Source: Hortaea werneckii
Taxonomy: Eukaryota > Ascomycota > Dothideomycetes > Mycosphaerellales > Teratosphaeriaceae
DNA length: 64,000 nt
Assembly (NCBI GenBank): GCA_037044905.1
Contig: JBAOKB010000088.1
Coordinates: 1 to 64,000 of the forward strand
Reading direction: 5' to 3'
Numbering within the stretch: position 1 is the stretch's first letter; every line of letters begins with the position of its first letter. The notes below the pieces were generated by a model. The model did not search any database and was not told the origin of the DNA. It saw only the letters and a program-made list of their open reading frames with translations. Position numbers and translations under genes: made by a program. Shown here piece after piece: positions 11,264 to 19,835 of this stretch.

Positions 11264-12526
11264 ATGCTCACCACACGGCTGATCCCCCGACATGCTACCA
11301 CCGCACTCCCATCTCGCCTCATCATCGCCGCAACATCGCCAACCTCTACTACCGCCGTAGCAACCTTTTTGACCATCTCTCCATCCCGCCGCGCCGCCCA
11401 ACAACCTCGCCGCGGCCGCGACCCGCAAGCCGGCCTCACCACCCCAGTCCCGGACGATGCTCCACGACAAAAAGCCGCCTCGCCATTCTACTTCGAAGCA
11501 GGCTACTCAGGCTGGGCTAAACGACCCTCCCGTCCCTTCCCACCGCCCTTCTTTTCCCCGCCGTCCGGCTCCTTCAGTGACCCGCTGAGCACTTTCGACC
11601 GCTCCATCGACCGCCGCCTCACCCACCACCAAACCGTCAATGGCCAGATGATTCGCGGCATCACCGTCGGCGACGACGCACTCCTCGTCAGCTCCAACCT
11701 CCTTGCCGCCAACGACGGCGTGGGCGCCTGGGCGCAGAAGGAAAGAGGGCACGCACCGCTCTGGAGTCGACTCATCCTCCATTTCCTCGCGCTAAGCGCT
11801 GAGGAAGACAATTATGGAGGACGCACGGGGACGCCGGATCCAAAGGGCTACCTAGGCAAGGCTTACGAGGCGACGAAGGAAGCGCTCAGTCCGCCGACGG
11901 AGTGGTTCGGGACTACGACGTCTTGCTCGGCTTTATTGCATCACACGGAGAAGGAGATCAGGGAAGAGCAGGGGGAGGAGGAAGGACCACAGGCAACAGC
12001 AACGAGACGACCGCTATGCTACGTAATGCAGCTAGGGGACAGCAAAGTGATGATCCTCCGGCCCAAAGAAGAAGGCAAGGTCGTGTTCGAAACAGAAGAG
12101 CAATGGCATTACTTCGACTGTCCGCGACAACTCGGCACCAACTCCCCCGATACGCCGGAACACAACGCCGTCGTCTCCCCCGTCGAGATCGAAGTCGACG
12201 ATGTCGTGCTCGCCATGTCGGACGGCGTGACGGATAACCTGTGGAAAGAGGATATTGCCGAGATCGTCACGACGAGCCTGCAGACGTGGAAGGGGAAAGT
12301 GGAGAGAGGGGAGTTAGGGAGCGAGGTTCAGGAAGGCGGGGCTTGGGCGGAGGGCATGCGGTTCGTCGCCCAGGAACTAGTGTTGGCCGCGAGGAGAGTG
12401 GCCGAGGATCCTTTCGCCGCGAGTCCGTTTATGGAGCGCGCGGTTGAGGAAGGGTTGGCGGTGGAGGGCGGGAAGTTGGATGATATTTCCGTTGCGGTGG
12501 GGCTGTGTAAGCGGCGGAAGGGGTGA
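11264..12526 (+). CDS. PTC7: PP2C-type protein phosphatase, Ptc7-like, mitochondrial
   Basis: This is an intronless gene of 420 residues starting at ATG 11264. The first 50 residues are rich in Arg, Ser, Thr and Ala, like a mitochondrial presequence. PP2C metal-binding motifs are visible in order: GDDALLVS near 136, NDGVGAW near 150 (ADGVGGW in most Ptc7 proteins), GDS in the central strand, MSDGVTDNLW near 311, and LDDISVAVG near the C-terminus. YFEAGYS near 76 matches the strand that starts the Ptc7 fold. Ptc7 is a Mg2+/Mn2+-dependent Ser/Thr phosphatase that in yeast acts on Coq7 and other matrix proteins. Loops between the motifs are enriched in Pro, Glu and Gly. It is the third consecutive gene encoding a probable mitochondrial protein. 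Confidence 0.9.
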   Translation: MLTTRLIPRHATTALPSRLIIAATSPTSTTAVATFLTISPSRRAAQQPRRGRDPQAGLTTPVPDDAPRQKAASPFYFEAGYSGWAKRPSRPFPPPFFSPPSGSFSDPLSTFDRSIDRRLTHHQTVNGQMIRGITVGDDALLVSSNLLAANDGVGAWAQKERGHAPLWSRLILHFLALSAEEDNYGGRTGTPDPKGYLGKAYEATKEALSPPTEWFGTTTSCSALLHHTEKEIREEQGEEEGPQATATRRPLCYVMQLGDSKVMILRPKEEGKVVFETEEQWHYFDCPRQLGTNSPDTPEHNAVVSPVEIEVDDVVLAMSDGVTDNLWKEDIAEIVTTSLQTWKGKVERGELGSEVQEGGAWAEGMRFVAQELVLAARRVAEDPFAASPFMERAVEEGLAVEGGKLDDISVAVGLCKRRKG

Positions 12527-13627
12527 GGATGTCTAGTCGAGATGGTCGGATCTGAGCAAGGCATGGAATGGAGACTAGTCCAATCCATGAGAAAAGCAAG
12601 ATCGGCTCCATCTCACGCCGATGAAGGCTATGTCCTAGGGATGTACCGTCCGTCAGGGGTCCCACGCATCGGCGCCTACTGCAGCGATCCACAACCACCG
12701 AATCACAGTCTAATGCACGCGCTTGGCTTGCTTGCCAGGGAAGCGAGCGGTTCCAAGCCTGGGCAACACCTTTGCAAGGCTATACGCACGCATCACACCA
12801 ACTGCCTAATTGGCGAAAAAGTGTGCATGTTAGCGAGGGTGTATAGAGCTTTGCGTATCGTCTCTTGCTCAGCTCTTCGCGAGTGATTCTGCCAAATACA
12901 ATGTAGTCACTGCTGCTGTTGGCGGACGACGACAGGATTTTCAGGTCCTGCTTGAGTGGAGGCTAAAAGAAGACGTAATACGCTCTCTCCATCATCTACT
13001 CACAGGAGATCAATGATATTATGGGGTTTTGCAAAGTACTTTTGAGCTACGAGCCAGGGCTCATAGGCTTTGTTGGAAAGCTTTACATGCAGGATTGCCG
13101 TCTGGAAGGGTATATGGACACCCCATGGGATCGGGTAAGGGCAAACTTGAAGGACAATCACGTTGTTTTGGAGCGCCTATTTGTATTGTTGGTGGCATTC
13201 GAGAGCCGGTCTGAGCGGACTCTTTGGAGAGGGTGAAAAGGGGGCAATAGATCTTGTAGAGCTTTGTTAAATCGAATTGCTGTTCTTTTGTGCACGTCAT
13301 TCATGAGCCCATTGTAGTCAACTCGATTGTTGACCCAATCTTGTTGAAAAGAGTGGTTGAGGTGAAGGTTTGAGAAAGAGAGAGGGGTTTGCGAAAGCTT
13401 ACACAGTGAACTTTGCCAAGGAACTGGCTTCCAATTTAGGTTTCACAGAGCATGGGATTTGAACGCTCTCTAGATGCACACACCAACAGGAAGCGCGTAT
13501 AACTCTGTCCTATCTTTATGAGAACCTTCAAATTGGGGCGTGTGCTCAGTAACCTGGAAGAAGTGAGACTGATGTGCAGATTGGCCCGTTTTTTGTTGCC
13601 TTCAAGACTCGCCACTTAGTACAAGCC
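12527..13627. other. Intergenic, no gene seen
   Basis: About 1.1 kb with only short, unsupported open frames. A tRNA-like T-arm string near 13456 does not fold into a tRNA. Confidence 0.5.
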
Positions 13628-14350
13628 ATGGACGGCAGGCCAGCAGAGCCAATACCCGAGCCACCAGAGGCAGTACATCCGCGTCCAAACGATGCAGAAA
13701 ACGAATCTGACCATGAGCGGGAGGCAACGGAGCTTCGTACCATGGCTGAGCCGCACCGAACAAGGCAGGTAACGATGACCCCGGGAAAGCCACAGCAATG
13801 GCACGCCGGCATCAAACGACTGTGGAGACACAACATAAGACTGTCAGTACCGCATGCCGATTGCAGAGATCATCTCGGTAAGGGTTTGTCCTGTGAACGA
13901 AGTGATCCGTCCACACTATCAGCATCAGAGCGCTGCTAACAATACACAAGCTAACGAGCGCACCTACCTTGGCTACCTACGCACATCGCTCGCACTCTCT
14001 ATGGTCGGCGTCGCCATTTCTCAGCTCTACCGCCTGCAGCACCCCCCTTCGCCTAACTTGGTCTATGGCTACTACGTCCTCGGCAAACCTATTGCATGTA
14101 TCTTCCATGCGTCGGCTCTAGGTGTGATTCTGGTGGGTGCGGTTCGCTTCTTCCGGCAGCAGTCGGGCATGTCGATTGGTAAGGTCCATGCTGGAGGTTG
14201 GGAAGTTTTGGTCATCTGTGGGTGGGTGTTCTTGGTAAGTGGCAATGCAGTAGGTGGTTTGAGTGAGGGTGGCAATGGCTGACGGGTTAGTAGCTGTTAC
14301 TGGCTGTATTGGCGGTAAATATCGGTGTAGATGTGTATGACGCTTCATGA
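13628..14350 (+). CDS. DUF202 domain small membrane protein
   Basis: The model joins 13628-13877, 13951-14234 and 14294-14350, giving 196 residues. The first splice creates the family signature ANERTYLGYLRTSLAL, preceded by LWRHNIRLSVPHADCRDHL, typical of fungal DUF202 proteins. Three membrane helices follow: one from ALSMVGVAISQL, one around ACIFHASALGVILVGAVRF, and a third built across the last splice (VLVICGWVFL joined to LLLAVLAVNIGVDVY). Without the second intron the frame still reads on to 14282, but that product would lose half of helix three, so I accept the intron. Bacterial relatives (YidH) and the membrane part of VTC proteins share this domain. The function of the stand-alone fungal form is unknown. 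The N-terminal 70 residues are Pro/Glu-rich and probably disordered. Confidence 0.85.
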
Positions 14351-14637
14351 AGGCATACGCTGGCACCTGCAACGAGTAGAGACCGCGGAGGTTCCCCCTT
14401 TCTATAACCCTTCTCTGTTAGGGCGAAGCGATGCAGAGACATTGAATGTTGTTGAAGCAAATTGACTTTCAAAGACTAAGTCTTGCACTACTCTGTACAC
14501 ACACGCATATCGCTCAACCAGGGTATCATTGCCGTAGCTTGCGCTTCCTTCCTGTACAGACCAATGTTGTTGGTGCTCTCACGAAATTAAACTGCAGATA
14601 GGCCTCCACGTCGGTAGTCGTACAATCACTCCATCAC

Positions 14638-16605
14638 TTATCTTCTGTCAAAGTTTCGTCTTGGCTGGTTATGTGTCAGATCTTCCTGACTCTCGCCCGC
14701 CTCGCTTGGCGGGTTGAGGCCTAAGCCTCCTCTTCCATACACATCTCTCGTCTCACCGAACATCGCACTCCTTACGCTCGATTGCCGGCTAGGCGTTTTA
14801 GGAGCTGAGAAGGATGCGGTAGGAGGTTGGTATCGCCGTTCATGGCTCAAAGACCGGGAGTGTGGGCCGGTCTGTTGTCTTTCTCCGGCCAGTGAGTCAG
14901 AAGAGTCCTGTCTACTATAGGCTCGCCGTTGATACTGGCTGAAATAATCTTGTGGTTGTTGTTGCGTATTGACTCCGTTGTAAGTCGCACTTGGTGAGGC
15001 CAATCCACTTGAAGGGTCAGGTGTCATTTGGCTTCCGTATGTGGAGGCCATCATCCTGCTTTTGCCGATGGCGTCCAAAGAGGGCGAATTGCCTCTGCTG
15101 TCGACCGTCAAAGCTGGTGAGCTGTAGGGATGCTGCAAGGGAGTTTGGTATGCATCTTCCGGGGACGATAGGACAGTGGGTGATTTGCTATCCGCGTCGA
15201 ACGTTTCCAGCTCCATCGTCTTCATACCAGGTTGTTGCATCTCGAAAGTAGTGCTTTGGTGTCCACGCACGTGATCGTACCTCAGTAGACCATTTGTAGA
15301 GTTCGACCGCTTGAGATCCGTTTGTCTTGCGTCCAGGCTGACAAACTCCTGGCGATGGGGGTGCAGCTTGCCCATAAAGTGCTCTTTCCACGCGGGAAAG
15401 ATTGATGGTCTGGTTAAGAACAGGAAGACTTGTATCCCGGCCAGAGATAGAAGGATGAGCACTGCCACAACAGTCGCCTCGCTGACTAGCCATGGAGTCA
15501 CCAGGTGAAGACACTGGTTTTTGTCCGTTGGATGAGCAGCCAAGCAAAACAGCCAGGGCTCGACTTTCTGCCAGTCGTTCTTCACCGACATCTGAATGCT
15601 GTCCAAGTAAACGAAAACGATGGAGAAGAATATGACATCCACAAGAATGATGCTGACGATGCAGATTCCGCGCCACTGCAGCCATAAGACTTTTTTCAAT
15701 CGCCGCCATACTGCTCGTGCTGTCTGGTTCCGTACACTGCTATTGTAAGAAGGCAGACCTGATGCGGAAGCGGCCGATGATTCCTGTGATTGATCCGACC
15801 AAAGGTTTTTGAGGTACACATGGATACAGTAGCCGAAGGTCGCCAATTGTAGTAGGCCAGCAGCGCCGGCGATGCCAAGCAGTGGTCCCCAAAAGTCAGC
15901 CATGGAGTCTTTGTGGTTGAGCAGACAGGCGTTGCCGAAATGGTAGCTCAAACCAGTAACCGTCAAGCTAGCGGCGAAGAGCACGGCCGGTATTCCCCAG
16001 CCAAACGCCTGAGCAGCATAGAAGAATTTCTTACCGGGAACAATGTCCCAGCATATCTGCAAGTTCATTGAGAGGGCCCTAATGAAGATCCACATTGTAG
16101 CGCTCAACCCGCCAGCTATTATGAAAGCTCCGTTCCAAGCGCAGGTGTCAGATGAATACATATCGTTCGGTGTGATCTCGTCGTAGCATTGTTCCGGTTG
16201 GGATGCAAGTGGTATGGTAAACCCAATGCAGATGAACAGGACCGATAATATTAGACAGACGCTCAGGTAGTGGCTTCGTGTCTGGGTCGTAGGAAGTACG
16301 ACGTACGACACAAGCATGAAGACCAGAAGGATCAAGCCTATGACATTGAGCCATTGCGCGACGTTCGCGTATGTGGTAAATGAATCGGAGTACGTCCACT
16401 CTGCAGCAGGGCAAGGTAGACAGCACGTTGGCGTCCCAGGAAGAGGTACAGGCGCGCAAAATCGGCCGGTAGTAACTGGCAAATGGGTCAGTCTCCCCTT
16501 GGATTTGATAATTGTCTGGAACGTACAGCGATCTTCACGACCAAACAGCGCAGCATCGTAGAACGGGGCAATGCAGTCGCCCTTCAAAGATTCGTTATAG
16601 GCCAT
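14638..16605 (-). CDS. Seven-helix receptor-like protein (putative Frizzled/secretin-type fungal GPCR)
   Basis: From ATG 16605 the frame encodes 655 residues. The first 80 are Cys-rich (CIAPF, CTFQ, CAP, TCCLPCP), like an extracellular domain. Then come seven hydrophobic segments between about 80 and 400, with SHYLSVCLILSVLFICIGF, TMWIFIRALSMNLQICWD and FGWGIPAVLFAASLTVTGL among them. The C-terminal 250 residues are a polar Ser/Gln/Pro-rich cytoplasmic tail. The helix pattern resembles fungal Frizzled/Smoothened-like or family-2 receptors without a classical ligand domain; ligand and coupling are unknown. No signal peptide is present at this ATG. The same frame stays open about 120 nt further upstream without an ATG, so a 5' exon carrying the signal peptide is likely missing from this model. 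Confidence 0.75.
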   Translation of the reverse strand: MAYNESLKGDCIAPFYDAALFGREDRCTFQTIIKSKGRLTHLPVTTGRFCAPVPLPGTPTCCLPCPAAEWTYSDSFTTYANVAQWLNVIGLILLVFMLVSYVVLPTTQTRSHYLSVCLILSVLFICIGFTIPLASQPEQCYDEITPNDMYSSDTCAWNGAFIIAGGLSATMWIFIRALSMNLQICWDIVPGKKFFYAAQAFGWGIPAVLFAASLTVTGLSYHFGNACLLNHKDSMADFWGPLLGIAGAAGLLQLATFGYCIHVYLKNLWSDQSQESSAASASGLPSYNSSVRNQTARAVWRRLKKVLWLQWRGICIVSIILVDVIFFSIVFVYLDSIQMSVKNDWQKVEPWLFCLAAHPTDKNQCLHLVTPWLVSEATVVAVLILLSLAGIQVFLFLTRPSIFPAWKEHFMGKLHPHRQEFVSLDARQTDLKRSNSTNGLLRYDHVRGHQSTTFEMQQPGMKTMELETFDADSKSPTVLSSPEDAYQTPLQHPYSSPALTVDSRGNSPSLDAIGKSRMMASTYGSQMTPDPSSGLASPSATYNGVNTQQQPQDYFSQYQRRAYSRQDSSDSLAGERQQTGPHSRSLSHERRYQPPTASFSAPKTPSRQSSVRSAMFGETRDVYGRGGLGLNPPSEAGESQEDLTHNQPRRNFDRR

Positions 16606-18229
16606 GGTCCAGTCTTCGCGCGTATCTTTGCCGCATCGAAATATCCATGCAAAATATACGCCTCTAAGAATATGTTGTGTAGAAATGGCCGCCGAGCTCT
16701 CAAAGTTGCTGACACTTCACGAGCTGATGTGAGGTACTTCAGCAATGCATGATGGTCAGATTCCGCCGAGGTGATACAGGTAGACTGCCACAGTGAGAGT
16801 CGGTCGTTTCACCGGCGCTCGTGAAGGTGGGGTTCACCAGGGCTAGCGGTGCAGGTACAACCAGATTGAGTCCCTCCCAAAAGAAAGTCGCCTCTGCTAC
16901 GCATTTGAAGAAGACAGAGAAGAAGAAAACCAAACAGTGCGAATGACTTGCATGAAGAGAGTGACGGGAGTTAGAATAGGAAAGTAGACGGCTTGGCCAC
17001 TGTTGGCCTCTCAGATTTAGGCGCTCCTCTTCCGCTACGCGAGAGGCCAGTGATGAGAGACCACTCCAGTGAGTCCAGTCCCCATCTGAACGATACTTAC
17101 TCGCGGTACAACGACCACCAACCTGTGACGACGCTTCAGTAGTCCTTTCGCGGAAGCGAGGCTGCGGAAGCGATGCTCTCAGAATTATCCAGTCGTTGCG
17201 GCGTAGGCGGCGCGCAGATGGACCATCCTCGTATGGTCGGCGTAGAGAGCGGGGCTGGAGGAAACTAGCCGATTTTCCAAGAGCGCCTCTTTCGTCTCCG
17301 CAAGGATCAGGATGCACGTTTGTTCAACGGGATCGCAGCCTAGGCGTGGGCAGCGAAGGATCACATCTCCGGGAGCCAGTGAAGTGAGAAGCCATGTGCC
17401 GAGCACTAGCGTCGTGTCTCTACGTGGCGGACCTGCATACGCGCCCCTGTATCTCACTCTAGCGCCGTTAAGCGGTATGATTCGGTTGATTCGCTGGAGA
17501 CTCTTCCGTGTGATCGCACTTGTCCTACTCATATCGGACGCCCATGGCGGCCACGCCTATAGGGCGTTGGTAAGGACGCCGCTCGTAAGACTTCATGTGT
17601 CGATTTCCTCCTGTGAGGTTTGCCGCGCACTTAAACGCGGTCTGGCCATGCCACTGACTAAGTGCGAGCTGAAGGAGGTTGGATCAACGGAGCAATTTGA
17701 TTTGATCGCCGCTTAGTCAAATGCGGAGACTTGGGATGATGTCTCATGCCCTTGCAACTAGGAATACACTATTGGAGAGCGCCAAGAGCTGACGACAGCG
17801 GCAATAAAGGCATGAGGAGAAGGCATTCTGTCTTCGCACTTTGCTAAATGTTTGGCGATGCACATCGTCTTTCGACGAGCGAAGCAGCGATTGCGCCTAA
17901 GGAATCCTATTACGTATACGAGTAACCCTCTCCATTTCGTCTTGGACTATCTGGACCTACACTAAAATTACTTGCTTGCCGAAGCGGTTGGGGCCCCCCT
18001 TAGTGTCCTCGGTATATTCCTTCTGGACGATCCCGGTTAAAGTTCCGTGCTCTACGCTCGCGTGCGCTTCGCCTTAGCTTGATCCTCGAGACCCAATCCT
18101 GTGGCTAGTTCCAATTTCACTTTTCTTATTGGCACGCGGGCAAGGACTCGCTCGTTATGCTATGGGACAATGACTCGCAAACTCCTTCGCTATAGTACTC
18201 CGATGAGATTTCGCAGATCTGCTAGAAGG
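16606..18229. other. Intergenic, possible 5' exon of receptor gene
   Basis: The right flank of the receptor gene may contain its first exon: a hydrophobic stretch of the LVFFFSVFF type is encoded on the minus strand near 16920. A 115-codon minus-strand frame at 17185-17532 has no recognisable features. From about 17.7 kb the sequence grades into the TpA-rich block. Confidence 0.4.
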
Positions 18230-19390
18230 AATATTGGTTTATATGACTCGAATATGCATTACTATACTGTTGCAAATAGAGCCTTTTAGCAACCTCAAAA
18301 TGAGGCATGCTTACTGCTTTGAGCTTCCATTTTTAGTAGGTAAACAGCCTTCGTCTGTGCTTAGTAAGCATGCGCTAGCTTAGACTAAGCAAGACTATGC
18401 TTACTCGCTTAACTATACTAACTAAGAATGGTCGCTACTTTTAGTAAGGACCTCCCTTACTCTACGCCCGCTAACGTATATTTAAAATGCCTTAGGCAAT
18501 AAAGATAGGGCCTTTACTAGTCTAAAATTGTAAGGTAAGCGGCTCTATCCGAGTAAACTAAGTATCGTTTAATAGTCTCGGAATTAGGGTACTAAAAGGC
18601 TCTAATACTCCTCTTAAGCTAGGTAGTAAGCTAATACGAAGATAGAGCAATACCTATTAAGCGGCCTTCCTAGACATCTAAGATAGAGTTTATGTAGGAG
18701 ACCGCAATTGCTCTATCTCTCTCTCTATTATTAATCTTATAGACGAGAGTATAAAGACATACTATCTAGGTAGCCTTTCTCGATACTTAGAATACATACG
18801 ATCTATAGGAGACTATATTGCCTCTATTCTAATATCCGTTGCACTTGTCTTTCTATTTTATAAATGCAAACGTATAGTCTAGTTATCCTCTCGAGGCATT
18901 TAGAGACAGATAGTATAGTGCAATATAGTATTGCCTATGTCTTAAGCTCTACTACGATTATTCCGCTAATGTAAAGAAGAGGAATTACCCCTAAAGCTAC
19001 CTTTCTAGAATTCTGTATAGACAGTTATAAATAGGAGGATGCTCGCTTACGTTTAATTGTAGTAGAGTCGACACTACAAAACGGGATAATTACTAACTCT
19101 CTTCCTTCTTTACAACTTAAGTTAAGGGTCTAGACGACCTAATGTTACGTCGAATTAATGCAACTGCTAAAGCATTAATCATCCAAAGTTAGTTCGAAGC
19201 TAATAAGTTCTCTCCTACATCTATAACCCGACAGTATTGTCTGCCTACCTAGAAGATAATTAGAGGTACCTCCTAATAATGGCGGTTTCATGGTGGGAAG
19301 TTGGTAGCTATCACGTGAGCTGCTTACTAAGTAAGCTTCGCTTTGGGAAAAAAAACAATCCACATCAACTGGTTACCACCACAAAAAATG
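18230..19390. repeat. TpA-rich, RIP-like degenerate block
   Basis: Base composition changes sharply here. TpA is very frequent while CpA and TpG are scarce: in the single line 18721-18780 I count 11 TpA, 1 CpA and no TpG. This is the signature of repeat-induced point mutation, which converts CpA to TpA in duplicated DNA. No long frame survives on either strand, so the ancestral element cannot be named. Short inverted motifs GCTTACT and AGTAAGC recur at both ends (18305-18373 and 19322-19336). The block stops right at the 3' side of a tRNA-Asn gene, a common insertion target for fungal transposons. Confidence 0.6.
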
Positions 19391-19405
19391 ATGTGAACTT
19401 AAGTT

Positions 19406-19497
19406 CTCTTCTAGGTGGGCTCGAACCACCAACCTTCCGGTTTGCTTTCATTGAGATGATAACAGCCGAACGCGCTAGCCAATTGCGCCATAGAAGA
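19406..19497 (-). tRNA. tRNA-Asn (anticodon GTT) with intron
   Basis: The 92-nt gene folds fully. The acceptor stem TCTTCTA pairs perfectly with TAGAAGA, the D-arm contains GCGCAATTGGCTAGCGC, and the anticodon stem TTCGG pairs with CCGGA. The loop reads CTGTTA, placing GTT at 34-36. An 18-nt intron interrupts it at the canonical site one base 3' of the anticodon. The T-arm is GGTGG-TTCGAGC-CCACC. On the transcribed strand a T-run (the six A at 19383-19388 on the plus strand) follows as a Pol III terminator. The discriminator base is G. Confidence 0.93.
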
Positions 19498-19835
19498 AGT
19501 CTTTCGAATCGGAAGAAGCGATTGAGAAACTTCTGTGTCATGTGATGGTGCGGCCCAGCCGGAAAAATTGTATATAGTGACTACAATTGATTGAGTGGCC
19601 AGATGCTGCATGAGGCGAACTGAGGAGATGCAGAAGGGAAGCTGTGCAGCGACACAACAAGACCCAAGAGCACTCTGCAGCGGCTCCAGCAAAACGTATC
19701 TTTCTTGGACTAATCACACGTTGCATTGTCTTTATACGGGATAGCGATACAAACAAGGACATTTGGGAGCACACTAGCAGCTCCAGCTTACTGTGTTTTC
19801 CCTGAGATATCCTGCTTCTTGCATTATGCCCATGA
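19498..19835. other. Intergenic, tRNA 5' flank and FAN1 3' flank
   Basis: This is the spacer between the tRNA-Asn gene and the stop of the FAN1-like gene. Both are on the minus strand. I see nothing further in it. Confidence 0.5.

Noticed and set aside
13440..13500. GATTTGAAC string resembling a tRNA T-arm
   Set aside because: The flanks do not form a five-pair T stem, and no acceptor or anticodon arm can be drawn.
14235..14282. Read-through end of the DUF202 gene
   Set aside because: The alternative splice to 14294 restores the third membrane helix and the usual length, so the read-through end was not used.
17185..17532. 115-codon minus-strand frame from an ATG
   Set aside because: There are no recognisable domains and it lies beside the degenerate block. 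Possible but not supported as a gene.
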